Below are positions 1 to 10,646 of a stretch of 64,000 bases of DNA, in pieces. The translations under genes were made by a program, and so were the position numbers. The notes beneath the pieces are model-generated. The model worked only from the letters and a program-made list of their open reading frames with translations. It searched no databases and had not been told where the DNA came from. How positions within the stretch are numbered: position 1 is the first letter of the stretch; every line of letters starts with the position of its first letter. The stretch comes from Petrolisthes cinctipes (taxonomy: Eukaryota > Arthropoda > Malacostraca > Decapoda > Porcellanidae): assembly GCA_033782935.1 (NCBI GenBank), contig JAWQEG010001220.1:2790001-2854000 (forward strand), in the 5' to 3' direction.

Positions 1-1378
1 CCGAAAATTCGATATTTTGGGGTCCCAGAAGCGATCTGTACATGCCTACTCCGTGTTATAGTATTTTCAAAATTCAGGCCCAAAACATGCTGAAAATCGA
101 TATTTTTGGTTCCCAAAGTCAATATGTGCATGTATCTTCTGTACCCGTTTATATCTCATATTCAGGCTCAAAACACCCGAAAATTCAATATTTTGGGGTC
201 CCAGAAGCATTCTGTACATGCCTACTCAGTGCTAGAATATTTTCAAAATATAGGCTAAAAACATGCTAAAAATCGATCTCTTAGGTGCCAAAAAGTCGAT
301 ATCTCAAATTCAGTCCCAAAACACCCGAAAATTCAATATTTAGGGGTCCTAGAAGCGATCTGTACATGCCTACTCCGTGTTAGAGTATTTTCAAAATACA
401 TGCTCAAAACATACTGAAAATCGATCTTTTAGGTGCACAAAAGTCGATATGTGCATGCATCTTCAGTACCCGTTTATATCTCAAATTCAGGCTCAAAACA
501 CCCGAAAATTCAATATTTTGGGGACCCAGAAGCAATCTATACATGCCTACTCAGTGTTAGAGTATTTTCAAAATACAGGCCAAAAACATGCTGAAAATCG
601 ATATTTTAGATGCCCAAAGTCAATATGTGCATGTATCTTCTGTACCCGTTTATATCTCAAATTCAGGCTCAAAACACCCGAAAATTCAATATTTTGGGGT
701 CCCAGAAGCAATCTGTACATGCATACACAGTGCTAGAATATTTTCAAAATATAGGCTAAAAACATGCTGAAAATCGACATTTTAGGTGCCAAAAAATCGA
801 TATCTCAAATTCAGTCCCAAAACACCCGAAAATTCGATATTTATAGGTCCCAGAAGGTATCTGTACATGCCTACTCCGTGTTAGAGTATTTTCAAAATAC
901 AGGCCAAAAACATGCTGAAAATCGATATTTTTGGTGCCCAAAGTCAATATGTGCATGCATCTTCTGTACCCGTTTATATCTCAAATTCAGGCTCAAAACA
1001 CCCGAAAATTCAATATTTTGGGGTCCCAGAAGCAATCTGTACATGCCTACTCAGTGCTAGAATATTTTCAAAATATAGGCTAAAAACATGCTAAAAATCG
1101 ACATTTTAGGTGCCAAAAAATCGATATCTCAAATTCAGTCCCAAAACACCCGAAAATTCGATATTTAGAGGTCCCAGAAGGTATCTGTACATGCCTACTC
1201 CGTGTTAGAGTATTTTCAAATTACAGGCCAAAAACATACTGAAAATCGATCTTTTAGGTGCCCAAAAGTCGATATGTGCATGCATCTTCTGTACCCGTTT
1301 ATATCTCAAATTCTGGCCCTAATTACCCGAAAATTCGATATTTTGGGGTCCCAGAAGCGATCTGTACATGCCTACTCC

Positions 1379-1544
1379 GTGTTAGAGTATTTTCAAAATT
1401 CAGGCCCAAAACATGCTGAAAATCGATATTTTTGGTGCCCAAAGTCAATATGTGCATGTATCTTCTGTACCCGTTTATATCTCAAATTCAGGCTCAAAAC
1501 ACCCGAAAATTCAATATTTTGGGGTCCCAGAAGCAATCTGTACA
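1379..1544. repeat. L4d: 166-bp long monomer with the recurrent 10-bp tail deletion
   Basis: This L4 unit ends ctgtaca and runs straight into gtgctagaat. The bases tgcctactca, present in the normal tail, are missing, so the unit is 166 instead of 176 bp. The deleted block is flanked by ca on both sides. The same junction occurs about 29 times in the window, after L1, L2, L4 and once after S1. Confidence 0.88.
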
Positions 1545-1959
1545 GTGCTAGAATATTTTCAAAATATAGGCTAAAAACATGCTAAAAATCGATCTTTTAG
1601 GTGCCAAAAAGTCGATATCTCAAATTCAGTCCCAAAACACCCGAAAATTCGATATTTAGGGGTCCCAGAAGTGATCTGTACATGCCTACTCCGTGTTAGA
1701 GTATTTTCAAAATACATGCTCAAAACATACTGAAAATCGATCTTTTAGGTGCACAAAAGTCGATATGTGCATGCATCTTCAGTACCCGTTTATATCTCAA
1801 ATTCAGGCTCAAAACACCCGAAAATTCAATATTTTGGGGTCCCAGAAGCAATCTGTACATGCCTACTCAGTGTTAGAGTATTTTCAAAATACAGGCCCAA
1901 AACATGCTGAAAATCGATATTTTAGATGCCCAAAGTCAATATGTGCATGTATCTTGTGT

Positions 1960-1976
1960 ACCCGTTTATATCTCAA
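1960..1976 (-). other. CENP-B-box-like site in a long monomer (representative)
   Basis: Read on the minus strand this is TTGAGATATAAACGGGT. Against the core NTTCGNNNNANNCGGGN it matches 7 of the 9 fixed positions: all of CGGG, the central A, and the T and G of TTCG. The AAACGGG stretch is identical to the human box. The site recurs in nearly all long monomers. Its CCCG half lies inside the 29 bp absent from short monomers, so short units lack it. Whether any protein binds it is unknown, and two core mismatches make canonical CENP-B binding doubtful. Confidence 0.35.
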
Positions 1977-2700
1977 ATTCAGGCTCAAAACACCCGAAAA
2001 TTCAATATTTTGGGGTCCCAGAAGCAATCTGTACATGCCTACACAGTGCTAGAATATTTTCAAAATATAGGCTAAAAACATGCTAAAAATCGACATTTTA
2101 GGTGCCAAAAAATCGATATCTCAAATTCAGTCCCAAAACACCCGAAAATTCGATATTTAGAGGTCCCAGAAGGTATCTGTACATGCCTACTCCGTGTTAG
2201 AGTATTTTCAAAATACAGGCCAAAAACATACTGAAAATCGATCTTTTAGGTGCCCAAAAGTCGATATGTGCATGCATCTTCTGTACCCGTTTATATCTCA
2301 AATTCTGACCCTAAACACCCAAAAATTCGATATTTTGGGGTCCCAGAAGCGATCTGTACATGCCTACTCCGTGTTAGAGTATTTTCAAAATTCAGGGCTA
2401 AAACATGCTGAAAATCGATATTTTTGGTGCCCAAAGTCAATATGTGCATGCATCTTCTGTACCCGTATATATCTCAAATTGAGGCTCAAAACACCCGAAA
2501 ATTCAATATTTTGGGGTCCCAGAAGCAATCTGTACATGCCTACTCAGTGCTAGAATATTTTCAAAATATAGGCTAAAATTTTTAACATGCTAAAAATCGA
2601 CATTTTAGGTGCCAAAAAATCGATATCTCAAATTCAGTCCCAAAACACCCGAAAATTCGATATTTAGAGGTCCCAGAAGGTATCTGTACATGCCTACTCC

Positions 2701-2877
2701 GTGTTAGAGTATTTTCAAAATACAGGCCAAAAACATACTGAAAATCGATCTTTTAGGTGCCCAAAAGTCGATATGTGCATGCATCTTCTGTACCCGTTTA
2801 TATCTCAAATTCTGGCCCTAAACACCCGAAAATTCGATATTTTGGGGTCCCAGAAGCGATCTGTACATGCCTACTCC
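2701..2877. repeat. Long monomer class L3 (177 bp), representative copy
   Basis: L3 is the first unit of the L3-L4-S1 trimer. Diagnostic words are acaggccaaaaacatactg, ggtgcccaaaagtcg, aattctggccctaaac, and a tail with cgatattttgggg then agcgatctg. It is the most uniform long class across the window and almost always follows an S2 monomer. Confidence 0.9.
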
Positions 2878-3043
2878 GTGTTAGAGTATTTTCATAATTC
2901 AGGCCCAAAACATGCTGAAAATCGATATTTTTGGTGCCCAAAGTCAATATGTGCATGTATCTTCTGTACCCGTTTATATCTCAAATTCAGGCTCAAAACA
3001 CCCGAAAATTCAATATTTTGGGGTCCCAGAAGCAATCTGTACA

Positions 3044-3191
3044 GTGCTAGAATATTTTCAAAATATAGGCTAAAAACATGCTAAAAATCGATCTTTTAGG
3101 TGCCAAAAAGTCGATATCTCAAATTCAGTCCCAAAACACCCGAAAATTCGATATTTAGGGGTCCCAGAAGCGATCTGTACATGCCTACTCC
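3044..3191. repeat. Short monomer class S1 (148 bp), representative copy
   Basis: S1 is the third unit of the L3-L4-S1 trimer. Diagnostic words are cgatcttttaggtgcc, aaaaagtcgatatctc and tttaggggtcccagaagcga. It lacks the same 29 bp as S2, so the deletion predates the split of the two short classes. It is normally followed by L1. Confidence 0.9.
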
Positions 3192-3368
3192 GTGTTAGAG
3201 TATTTTCAAAATACATGCTCAAAACATACTGAAAATCGATCTTTTAGGTGCACAAAAGTCGATATGTGCATGCATCTTCAGTACCCGTTTATATCTCAAA
3301 TTCAGGCTCAAAACACCCGAAAATTCAATATTTTGGGGTCCCAGAAGCAATCTGTACATGCCTACTCA
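3192..3368. repeat. Long monomer class L1 (177 bp), representative copy
   Basis: L1 is the first unit of the L1-L2-S2 trimer. Diagnostic words are tacatgctcaaaacatac near base 22, ggtgcacaaaag near base 56, gcatcttcagtac in the middle, and the tail caatattttggggtccc followed by gcaatctg. It shares acatactgaaaatcgatc and the palindromic tgcatgca with L3, which fills the same slot in the other trimer. This indicates that L1 and L3 come from one ancestral first-slot monomer. Confidence 0.9.
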
Positions 3369-3544
3369 GTGTTAGAGTATTTTCAAAATACAGGCCCAAA
3401 ACATGCTGAAAATCGATATTTTAGATGCCCAAAGTCAATATGTGCATGTATCTTCTGTACCCGTTTATATCTCAAATTCAGGCTCAAAACACCCGAAAAT
3501 TCAATATTTTGGGGTCCCAGAAGCAATCTGTACATGCCTACACA
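3369..3544. repeat. Long monomer class L2 (176 bp), representative copy
   Basis: L2 is the second unit of the L1-L2-S2 trimer. Diagnostic words are acaggcccaaaacatgctg, attttagatgcccaaag and gtgcatgtatcttctg. It usually ends in ctacaca, directly before a short monomer beginning gtgctagaat. It shares acatgctgaaaatcgatatt and cccaaagtcaatatg with L4, its counterpart in the other trimer. The two 88-bp halves begin at base 21 (tacagg) and base 109 (ttcagg) of the unit. Confidence 0.9.
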
Positions 3545-3692
3545 GTGCTAGAATATTTTCAAAATATAGGCTAAAAACATGCTAAAAATCGACATTTTAG
3601 GTGCCAAAAAATCGATATCTCAAATTCAGTCCCAAAACACCCGAAAATTCGATATTTAGAGGTCCCAGAAGGTATCTGTACATGCCTACTCC
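3545..3692. repeat. Short monomer class S2 (148 bp), representative copy
   Basis: S2 is the third unit of the L1-L2-S2 trimer. Diagnostic words are ataggctaaaaacatgc, cgacattttaggtgcc, aaaaaatcgatatctc and tttagaggtcccagaaggta. Compared with a long monomer it lacks 29 bp between gatat and ctcaaattc. The tail is followed by ctactcc and the next long unit. Confidence 0.9.
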
Positions 3693-4664
3693 GTGTTAGA
3701 GTATTTTCAAAATATAGGCCCAAAACATGCTGAAAATCGATATTTTAGATGCCCAAAGTCAATATGTGCATGTATCTTCTGTACCCGTTTATATCTCAAA
3801 TTCAGGCTCAAAACACCCGAAAATTCGATATTTTGGGGTCCCAGAAGCAATCTGTACATGCCTACACAGTGCTAGAATATTTTCAAAATATAGGCTAAAA
3901 ACATGCTAAAAATCGACATTTTAGGTGCCAAAAAATCGATATCTCAAATTCAGTCCCAAAACACCCGAAAATTCGATATTTAGAGGTCCCAGAAGGTATC
4001 TGTACATGCCTACTCCGTGTTAGAGTATTTTCAAAATACAGGCCAAAAACATACTGAAAATCGATCTTTTAGGTGCCCAAAAGTCGATATGTGCATGCAT
4101 CTTCTGTACCCGTTTATATCTCAAATTCTGGCCCTAAACACCCGAAAATTCAATATTTTGGGTCCCAGAAGCGATCTGTACATGCCTACACAGTGCTAGA
4201 ATATTTTCAAAATATAGGCTAAAAACATGCTAAAAATCGACATTTTAGGTGCCAAAAAATCGATATCTCAAATTCAGTCCCAAAACACCCGAAAATTCGA
4301 TATTTAGAGGTCCCAGAAGGTATCTGTACATGACTACTCCGTGTTAGAGTGTTTTCAAAATATAGGCCCAAAACATGCTGAAAATCGATATTTTAGATGC
4401 CCAAAGTCAATATGTGCATGTATCTTCTGTACCCGTTTATATCTCAAATTCAGGCTCAAAACACCCGAAAATTCGATATTTTGGGGTCCCAGAAGCAATC
4501 TGTACATGCCGACACAGTGCTAGAATATTTTCAAAATATAGGCTAAAAACATGCTAAAAATAGACATTTTAGGTGCCAAAAAATCGATATCTCAAATTCA
4601 GTCCCAAAACACCCGAAAATTCGATATTTAGAGGTCCCAGAAGGTATCTGTACATGCCTACTCC
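3693..4664. repeat. Dimer-rich stretch with a 648-bp shift
   Basis: Units: 3693 L2, 3869 S2, 4017 L3 with one G lost (gatt-to-caatattttgggtccc tail), 4193 S2, 4341 L2, 4517 S2. The L2 copies at 3693 and 4341 share ttcaaaatataggccc and cgatattttgggg, which are unusual for L2, so the 648-bp block L2-S2-L3-S2 was duplicated. Long-short dimers replace the normal trimers here. Confidence 0.8.
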
Positions 4665-6482
4665 GTGTTAGAGTATTTTCAAAATACAGGCCAAAAACAT
4701 ACTGAAAATCGATCTTTTAGGTGCCCAAAAGTCGATATGTGCATACATCTTCTGTACCCGTTTATATCTCAAATTTTGGCCCTAAACATCCGAAAATTCG
4801 ATATTTTGGGGTCCCAGAAGCGATCTGTACATGCCTACTCCGTGTTAGAGTATTTTCAAAATTCAGGCCCAAAACATGCTGAAAATCGATATTTTTGGTG
4901 CCCAAAGTCAATATGTGCATGTATCTTCTGTACCCGTTTATATCTCAAATTCAGGCTCAAAACACCCGAAAATTCAATATTTTGGGGTCCCAGAAGGAAT
5001 CTGTACATGCCTACTCAGTGCTAGAATATTTTCAAAATATAGGCTAAAAACATGCTAAATATCGATCTTTTAGGTGCCAAAAAGTCGATATCTCAAATTC
5101 AGTCCCAAAACACCCGAAAATTCGATATTTAGAGGTCCCAGAAGGTATCTGTACATGCCTACTCCGTGTTAGAGTATTTTTTAAAATTCAGGCCCAAAAC
5201 ATGCTGAAAATCGATATTTTTGGTGCCCAAAGTCAATATGTGCATGTATCTTCTGTACCCGTTTATATCTCATATTCAGGCTCAAAACACCCGAAAATTC
5301 AATATTTTGGGGTCCCAGAAGCATTCTGTACATGCCTACTCAGTGCTAGAATATTTTCAAAATATAGGCTAAAAACATGCTAAAAATCGATCTTTTAGGT
5401 GCCAAAAAGTCGATATCTCAAATTCAGTCCCAAAACACTCGAAAATTCGATATTTAGGGGTCCCAGAAAGTATCTGTACATGCCTACTCCGTGTTAGAGT
5501 ATTTTCAAAATACATGCTCAAAACATACTGAAAATCGATCTTTTAGGTGCACAAAAGTCGATATGTGCATGCATCTTCAGTATCCGTTTATATCTCAAAT
5601 TCAGGCTCAAAACACCCGAAAATTCAATATTTTGGGGACCCAGAAGCAATCTGTACATGCCTACTCAGTGTTAGAGTATTTTCAAAATACAGGCCAAAAA
5701 CATGCTGAAAATCGATATTTTAGATGCCCAAAGTCAATATGTGCATGTATCTTCTGTACCCGTTTATATCTCAAATTCAGGCTCAAAACACCCGAAAATT
5801 CAATATTTTGGGGTCCCAGAAGCAATCTGTACATGCCTACACAGTGCTAGAATATTTTCAAAATATAGGCTAAAAACATGCTAAAAATCGACATTTTAGA
5901 TGCCAAAAATTCGATATCTCAAATTCAGTCCCAAAACACCCGAAAATTCGATATTTAGAGGTCCCAGAAGGTATCTGTACATGCCTACTCCGTGTTAGAG
6001 TATTTTCAAAATACAGGCCAAAAACATACTGAAAATCGATCTTTTAGGTGCCCAAAAGTCGATATGTGCATGCATCTTCTGTACCCGTTTATATCTCAAA
6101 TTCTGGCCCTAAACACCCGAAAATTCGATATTTAGGGGTCCCAAAAGCGATCTGTACATGCCTACTCCGTGTTAGAGTATTTTCAAAATTCAGGCCCAAA
6201 ACATGCTGAAAATCGATATTTTTGGTGCCCAAAGTCAATATGTGCATGTATCTTCTGTACCCGTTTATATCTCAAATTCAGGCTCAAAACACCCAAAAAT
6301 TCAATATTTTGGGGTCCCAGAAGCAATCTGTACAGTGCTAGAATATTTTCAAAATATAGGCTAAAAACATGCTAAAAATCGATCTTTTAGGTGCCAAAAA
6401 GTCGATATCTCAAATTCAGTCCCAAAACACCCGAAAATTCGATATTTAGGGGTCCCAAAAGCGATCTGTACATGCCTACTCC
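4665..6482. repeat. Trimers including a copy of the 53-730 block
   Basis: Units: 4665 L3, 4842 L4, 5018 S1/S2, 5166 L4 (one extra base), 5343 S1, 5491 L1, 5668 L2, 5844 S2, 5992 L3, 6169 L4d, 6335 S1. The 5166-5844 segment has the same private variants as 53-730, about 5,114 bp upstream. S1/S2 at 5018 begins as S1 (aaaaagtcg) and ends as S2 (agaaggtatc). Confidence 0.8.
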
Positions 6483-7159
6483 GTGTTAGAGTATTTTCAA
6501 AATACAGGCCCAAAACATGCTGAAAATCGATATTTTAGATGCCCAAAGTCAATATGTGCATGTATCTTCTGTACCCGTTTATATCTCAAATTCAGGCTCA
6601 AAACACCCGAAAATTCAATATTTTGGGGTCCCAGAAGCAATCTGTACATGCCTACTCAGTGTTAGAGTATTTTCAAAATACAGGCCCAAAACATGCTGAA
6701 AATCGATATTTTAGATGCCCAAAGTCAATATGTGCATGTATCTTCTGTACCCGTTTATCTCTCAAATTCAGGCTCAAAACACCCGAAAATTCAATATTTT
6801 GGGGTCCCAGAAGCGATCTGTACATGCCTTCTCCGTGTTAGAGTATTTTCAAAATACATGCTCAAAACATACTGAAAATCGATCTTTTAGGTGCACAAAA
6901 GTCGATATGTGCATGCATCTTCAGTACCCGTTTAGATCTCAAATTCAGGCTCAAAACACCCGAAAATTCAATATTTTGGGGTCCCAGAAGCAATCTGTAC
7001 ATGCCTACACAGTGCTAGAATATTTTCAAAATATAGGCTAAAAACATGCTGAAAATCGACATTTTAGGTGCCAAAAAATCGATATCTCAAATTCAGTCCC
7101 AAAACACCCGAAAATTCGATATTTAGAGGTCCCAGATGGTATCTGTACATGCCTACTCC
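6483..7159. repeat. L2-L2-L1-S2 variant block
   Basis: Units: 6483 L2, 6659 L2, 6835 L1, 7012 S2. Two L2 units stand side by side without a short unit between them, followed by an L1 carrying the rare word gtttagatctc at about 6,930. The same order and the same rare word recur near 47.4 and 48.7 kb. Confidence 0.82.
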
Positions 7160-8662
7160 TTGTTAGAGTATTTTCAAAATACAGGCCAAAAACATACTGA
7201 AAATCGATCTTTTAGGTGCCCAAAAGTCGATATGTGCATGCATCTTCTGTACCCGTTTATATCTCAAATTCTGGCCCTAAACACCCGAAAATTCGATATT
7301 TTGGGGTCCCAGAAGCGATCTGTACATGCCTACCCCGTGTTAGAGTATTTTCAAAATTCAGGCCCAAAACATGCTGAAAATCGATATTTTTGGTGCCCAA
7401 AGTCAATATGTGCATGTATCTTCTGTACCCGTTTATATCTCAAATTCAGGCTCAAAACACCCGAAAATTCGATATTTTGGGGTCCCAGAAGCAATCTGTA
7501 CATGCCTACTCAGTGCTAGAATATTTTCAAAATATAGGCTAAAAACATGCTAAAAATCGATCTTTTATGTGCCAAAAAGTCGATATCTCAAATTCAGTCC
7601 CAAAACACCCGAGAATTCGATATTTAGGGGTCCCAGAAGCGATCTGTACATGCCTACTCCGTATTAGAGTATTTTCAAAATACATGCTCAAAACATACTG
7701 AAAATCGATCTTTTAGGTGCACAAAAGTCGATATGTGCATGCATCTTCAGTACCCGTTTATATCTCAAATTCAGGCTCAAAACACCCGAAAATTCAATAT
7801 TTTGGGGTCGCAGAAGCAATCTGTACATGCCTTCTCAGTGTTAGAGTATTTTCAAAATACAGGCCCAAAACATGCTGAAAATCGATATTTTTGGTGCCCA
7901 AAGTCAATATGTGCATGTATCTTCTGTACCCGTTTATATCTCAAATTCAGGCTCAAAACACCCGAAAATTCAATATTTTGGGGTCCCTGAAGCAATCTGT
8001 ACATGCCTACACAGTGCTAGAATATTTTCAAAATATAGGCTAAAAACATGCTGAAAATCGACATTTTAGGTGCCAAAAAATCGATATCTCAAAGTCAGTC
8101 CCAAAACACCCGAAAATTCGATATTTAGAGGTCCCAGATGGTATCTGTACATGCCTACTCCTTGTTAGAGTATTTTCAAAATACAGGCCAAAAACATACT
8201 GAAAATCGATCTTTTAGGTGCCCAAAAGTCGATATGTGCATGCATCTTCTGTACCCGTTTATATCTCAAATTTTGGCCCTAAACACCCGAAAATTCGATA
8301 TTTTGGGGTCCCAGAAGCGATCTGTACATGCCTACCCCGTGTTAGAGTATTTTCAAAATTCAGGCCCAAAACATGCTGAAAATCGATATTTTTGGTGCCC
8401 AAAGTCAATATGTGCATGTATCTTCTGTACCCGTTTATATCTCAAATTCAGGCTCAAAACACCCGAAAATTCGATATTTTGGGGTCCCAGAAGCAATCTG
8501 TACATGCCTACTCAGTGCTAGAATATTTTCAAAATATAGGCTAAAAACATGCTGAAAATCGACATTTTAGGTGCCAAAAAATCGATATCTCAAATTCAGT
8601 CCCAAAACACCCGAAAATTCGATATTTAAAGGTCCCAGAAGGTATCTGTACATGCCTACTCC
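7160..8662. repeat. First copy of a block repeated 3,487 bp downstream
   Basis: Units: 7160 L3 (starts ttgttagag), 7337 L4, 7513 S1 (ttttatgtgcc, ccgagaattcg), 7661 L1 (gtattagag, ggggtcgcag), 7838 L2/L4, 8014 S2, 8162 L3, 8339 L4, 8515 S2. All these rare variants reappear at +3,487 bp. The subunit starting at 7160 also resembles that at 8162, showing an older 1,002-bp step. Confidence 0.87.
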
Positions 8663-10646
8663 GTGTTAGAGTATTTTCAAAATACAGGCCAAAAACATAC
8701 TGAAAATCGATCTTTTAGGTGCCCAAAAGTCGATATGTGCATGCATCTTCTGTACCCGTTTATATCTCAAATTCTGGCCCTAAACACCCGAAAATTCGAT
8801 ATTTTGGGGTCCCAGAAGCGATCTGTACATGCCTACTCCGTGTTAGAGTATTTTCAAAATTCAGGTCCAAAACATGCTAAAAATCGATATTTTTGGTGCC
8901 CAAAGTCAATATGTGCATTTATCTTCTGTACCCGTTTATATCTCAAATTCAGGCTCAAAACACCCGAAAATTCAATATTTTGGGGTCCCAGAAGCAATCT
9001 GTTCAGTGCTAGAATATTTTCAAAATATAGGCTAAAAACATGCTAAAAATCGATCTTTTAGGTGCCAAAAAGTCGATATCTCAAATTCAGTCCCAAAACA
9101 CCCGAAAATTCGATATTTAGGGGTTCCAGAAGCGATCTGTACATGCCTACTCCGTGTTAGAGTATTTTCAAAATACATGCTCAAAACATACTGAAAATCG
9201 ATCTTTTAGGTGCACAAAAGTCGATATGTGCATGCATCTTCAGTACCCGTTTATATCTCAAATTCAGGCTCAAAACACCCGAAAATTCAATATTTTGGGG
9301 TCCCAGAAGCAATCTGCACATGCCTACTCAGTGTTAGAGTATTTTCAAAATACAGGCCCAAAACATGCTGAAAATCGATATTTTAGATGCCCAAAGTCAA
9401 TATGTGCATGTATCTTCTGTACCCGTTTATATCTCAAATTCAGGCTCAAAACACCCGAAAATTCAATATTTTGGGGTCCCAGAAGCAATCTGTACATGCC
9501 TACTCAGTGTTAGAGTATTTTCAAAATATAGGCTAAAAACATGCTAAAAATCGACATTTTAGGTGCCAAAAAATCGATATCTCAAATTCAGTCCCAAAAC
9601 ACCCGAAAATTCGATATTTAAAGGTCCCAGAAGGTATCTGTACATGCCTACTCCGTGTTAGAGTATTTTCAAAATACAGGCCAAAAACATACTGAAAATC
9701 GATCTTTTAGGTGCCCAAAAGTCGATATGTGCATGCATCTTCTGTACCCGTTTATATCTCAAATTCTGGCCCTAAACACCCGAAAATTCGATATTTTGGG
9801 GTCCCAGAAGCGATCTGTACATGCCTACTCCGTGTTAGAGTATTTTCAAAATTCAGGTCCAAAACATGCTAAAAATCGATATTTTTGGTGCCCAAAGTCA
9901 ATATGTGCATTTATCTTCTGTACCCGTTTATATCTCAAATTCAGGCTCAAAACACCCGAAAATTCAATATTTTGGGGTCCCAGAAGCAATCTGTTCAGTG
10001 CTAGAATATTTTCAAAATATAGGCTAAAAACATGCTAAAAATCGATCTTTTAGGTGCCAAAAAGTCGATATCTCAAATTCAGTCCCAAAACACCCGAAAA
10101 TTCGATATTTAGGGGTTCCAGAAGCGATCTGTACATGCCTACTCCGTGTTAGAGTATTTTCAAAATACATGCTCAAAACATACTGAAAATCGATCTTTTA
10201 GGTGCACAAAAGTCGATATGTGCATGCATCTTCAGTACCCGTTTATATCTCAAATTCAGGCTCAAAACACCCGAAAATTCAATATTTTGGGGTCCCAGAA
10301 GCAATCTGTACATGCCTACTCAGTGTTAGAGTATTTTCAAAATACAGGCCCAAAACATGCTGAAAATCGATATTTTAGATGCCCAAAGTCAATATGTGCA
10401 TGTATCTTCTGTACCCGTTTATATCTCAAATTCAGGCTCAAAACACCCGAAAATTCAATATTTTGGGGTCCCAGAAGCAATCTGTACATGCCTACTCAGT
10501 GTTAGAGTATTTTCAAAATATAGGCTAAAAACATGCTAAAAATCGACATTTTAGGTGCCAAAAAATCGATATCTCAAATTCAGTCCCAAAACACCCGAAA
10601 ATTCGATATTTAGAGGTCCCAGATGGTATCTGTACATGCCTACTCC
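8663..10646. repeat. Two tandem near-identical 992-bp hexamers
   Basis: Hexamers start at 8663 and 9655, each L3-L4d-S1-L1-L2-S2. Both carry caggtccaaaacatgct, gtgcatttatc, ctgttcagtgc and ggggttccag, so the second is a recent copy of the first. One visible difference is ctgcacatg at about 9,316 against ctgtacatg in the second copy. The S2 units at 9507 and 10499 start with a long-type head (gtgttagag). Confidence 0.9.

Larger units (their letters stand above)
1..2700. repeat. Mixed trimers and a contracted dimer, left edge of window
   Basis: Order of units: 1-52 tail of an L3; 53 L4; 229 S1; 377 L1; 554 L2; 730 S2; 878 L3/L4 chimera; 1054 S2; 1202 L3; 1379 L4d; 1545 S1; 1693 L1; 1870 L2; 2046 S2; 2194 L3; 2371 L4; 2547 S2 with a 6-bp insertion. 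At 878 a trimer is reduced to one long plus one short unit by fusion of L3 and L4. The 53-730 part carries rare markers (catattcagg, agcattctg, ggggacccag) that recur at 5,166-5,844. Confidence 0.85.
2701..3692. repeat. Canonical 992-bp hexamer: L3-L4d-S1-L1-L2-S2
   Basis: Units start at 2701 (L3, 177 bp), 2878 (L4d, 166), 3044 (S1, 148), 3192 (L1, 177), 3369 (L2, 176) and 3545 (S2, 148), summing to 992 bp. This is the standard higher-order period when L4 carries the 10-bp deletion. Confidence 0.9.

Noticed and set aside
377..736. Open frames of about 119-139 codons repeated throughout the plus strand
   Set aside because: They exist because the 177-bp unit is 59 stop-free codons. They recur with the satellite, often start at GTG or TTG, overlap other frames of equal quality, and stop wherever a 176- or 148-bp unit shifts the frame. 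Indels of 1, 6 and 10 bp are tolerated, which argues against coding constraint.
3776..3800. cgtttatatctc as a TATA-box promoter in each long unit
   Set aside because: TATA-like words are expected by chance at about 62% A+T, and no associated initiator or downstream gene is seen. Satellite transcription cannot be excluded but is not shown.
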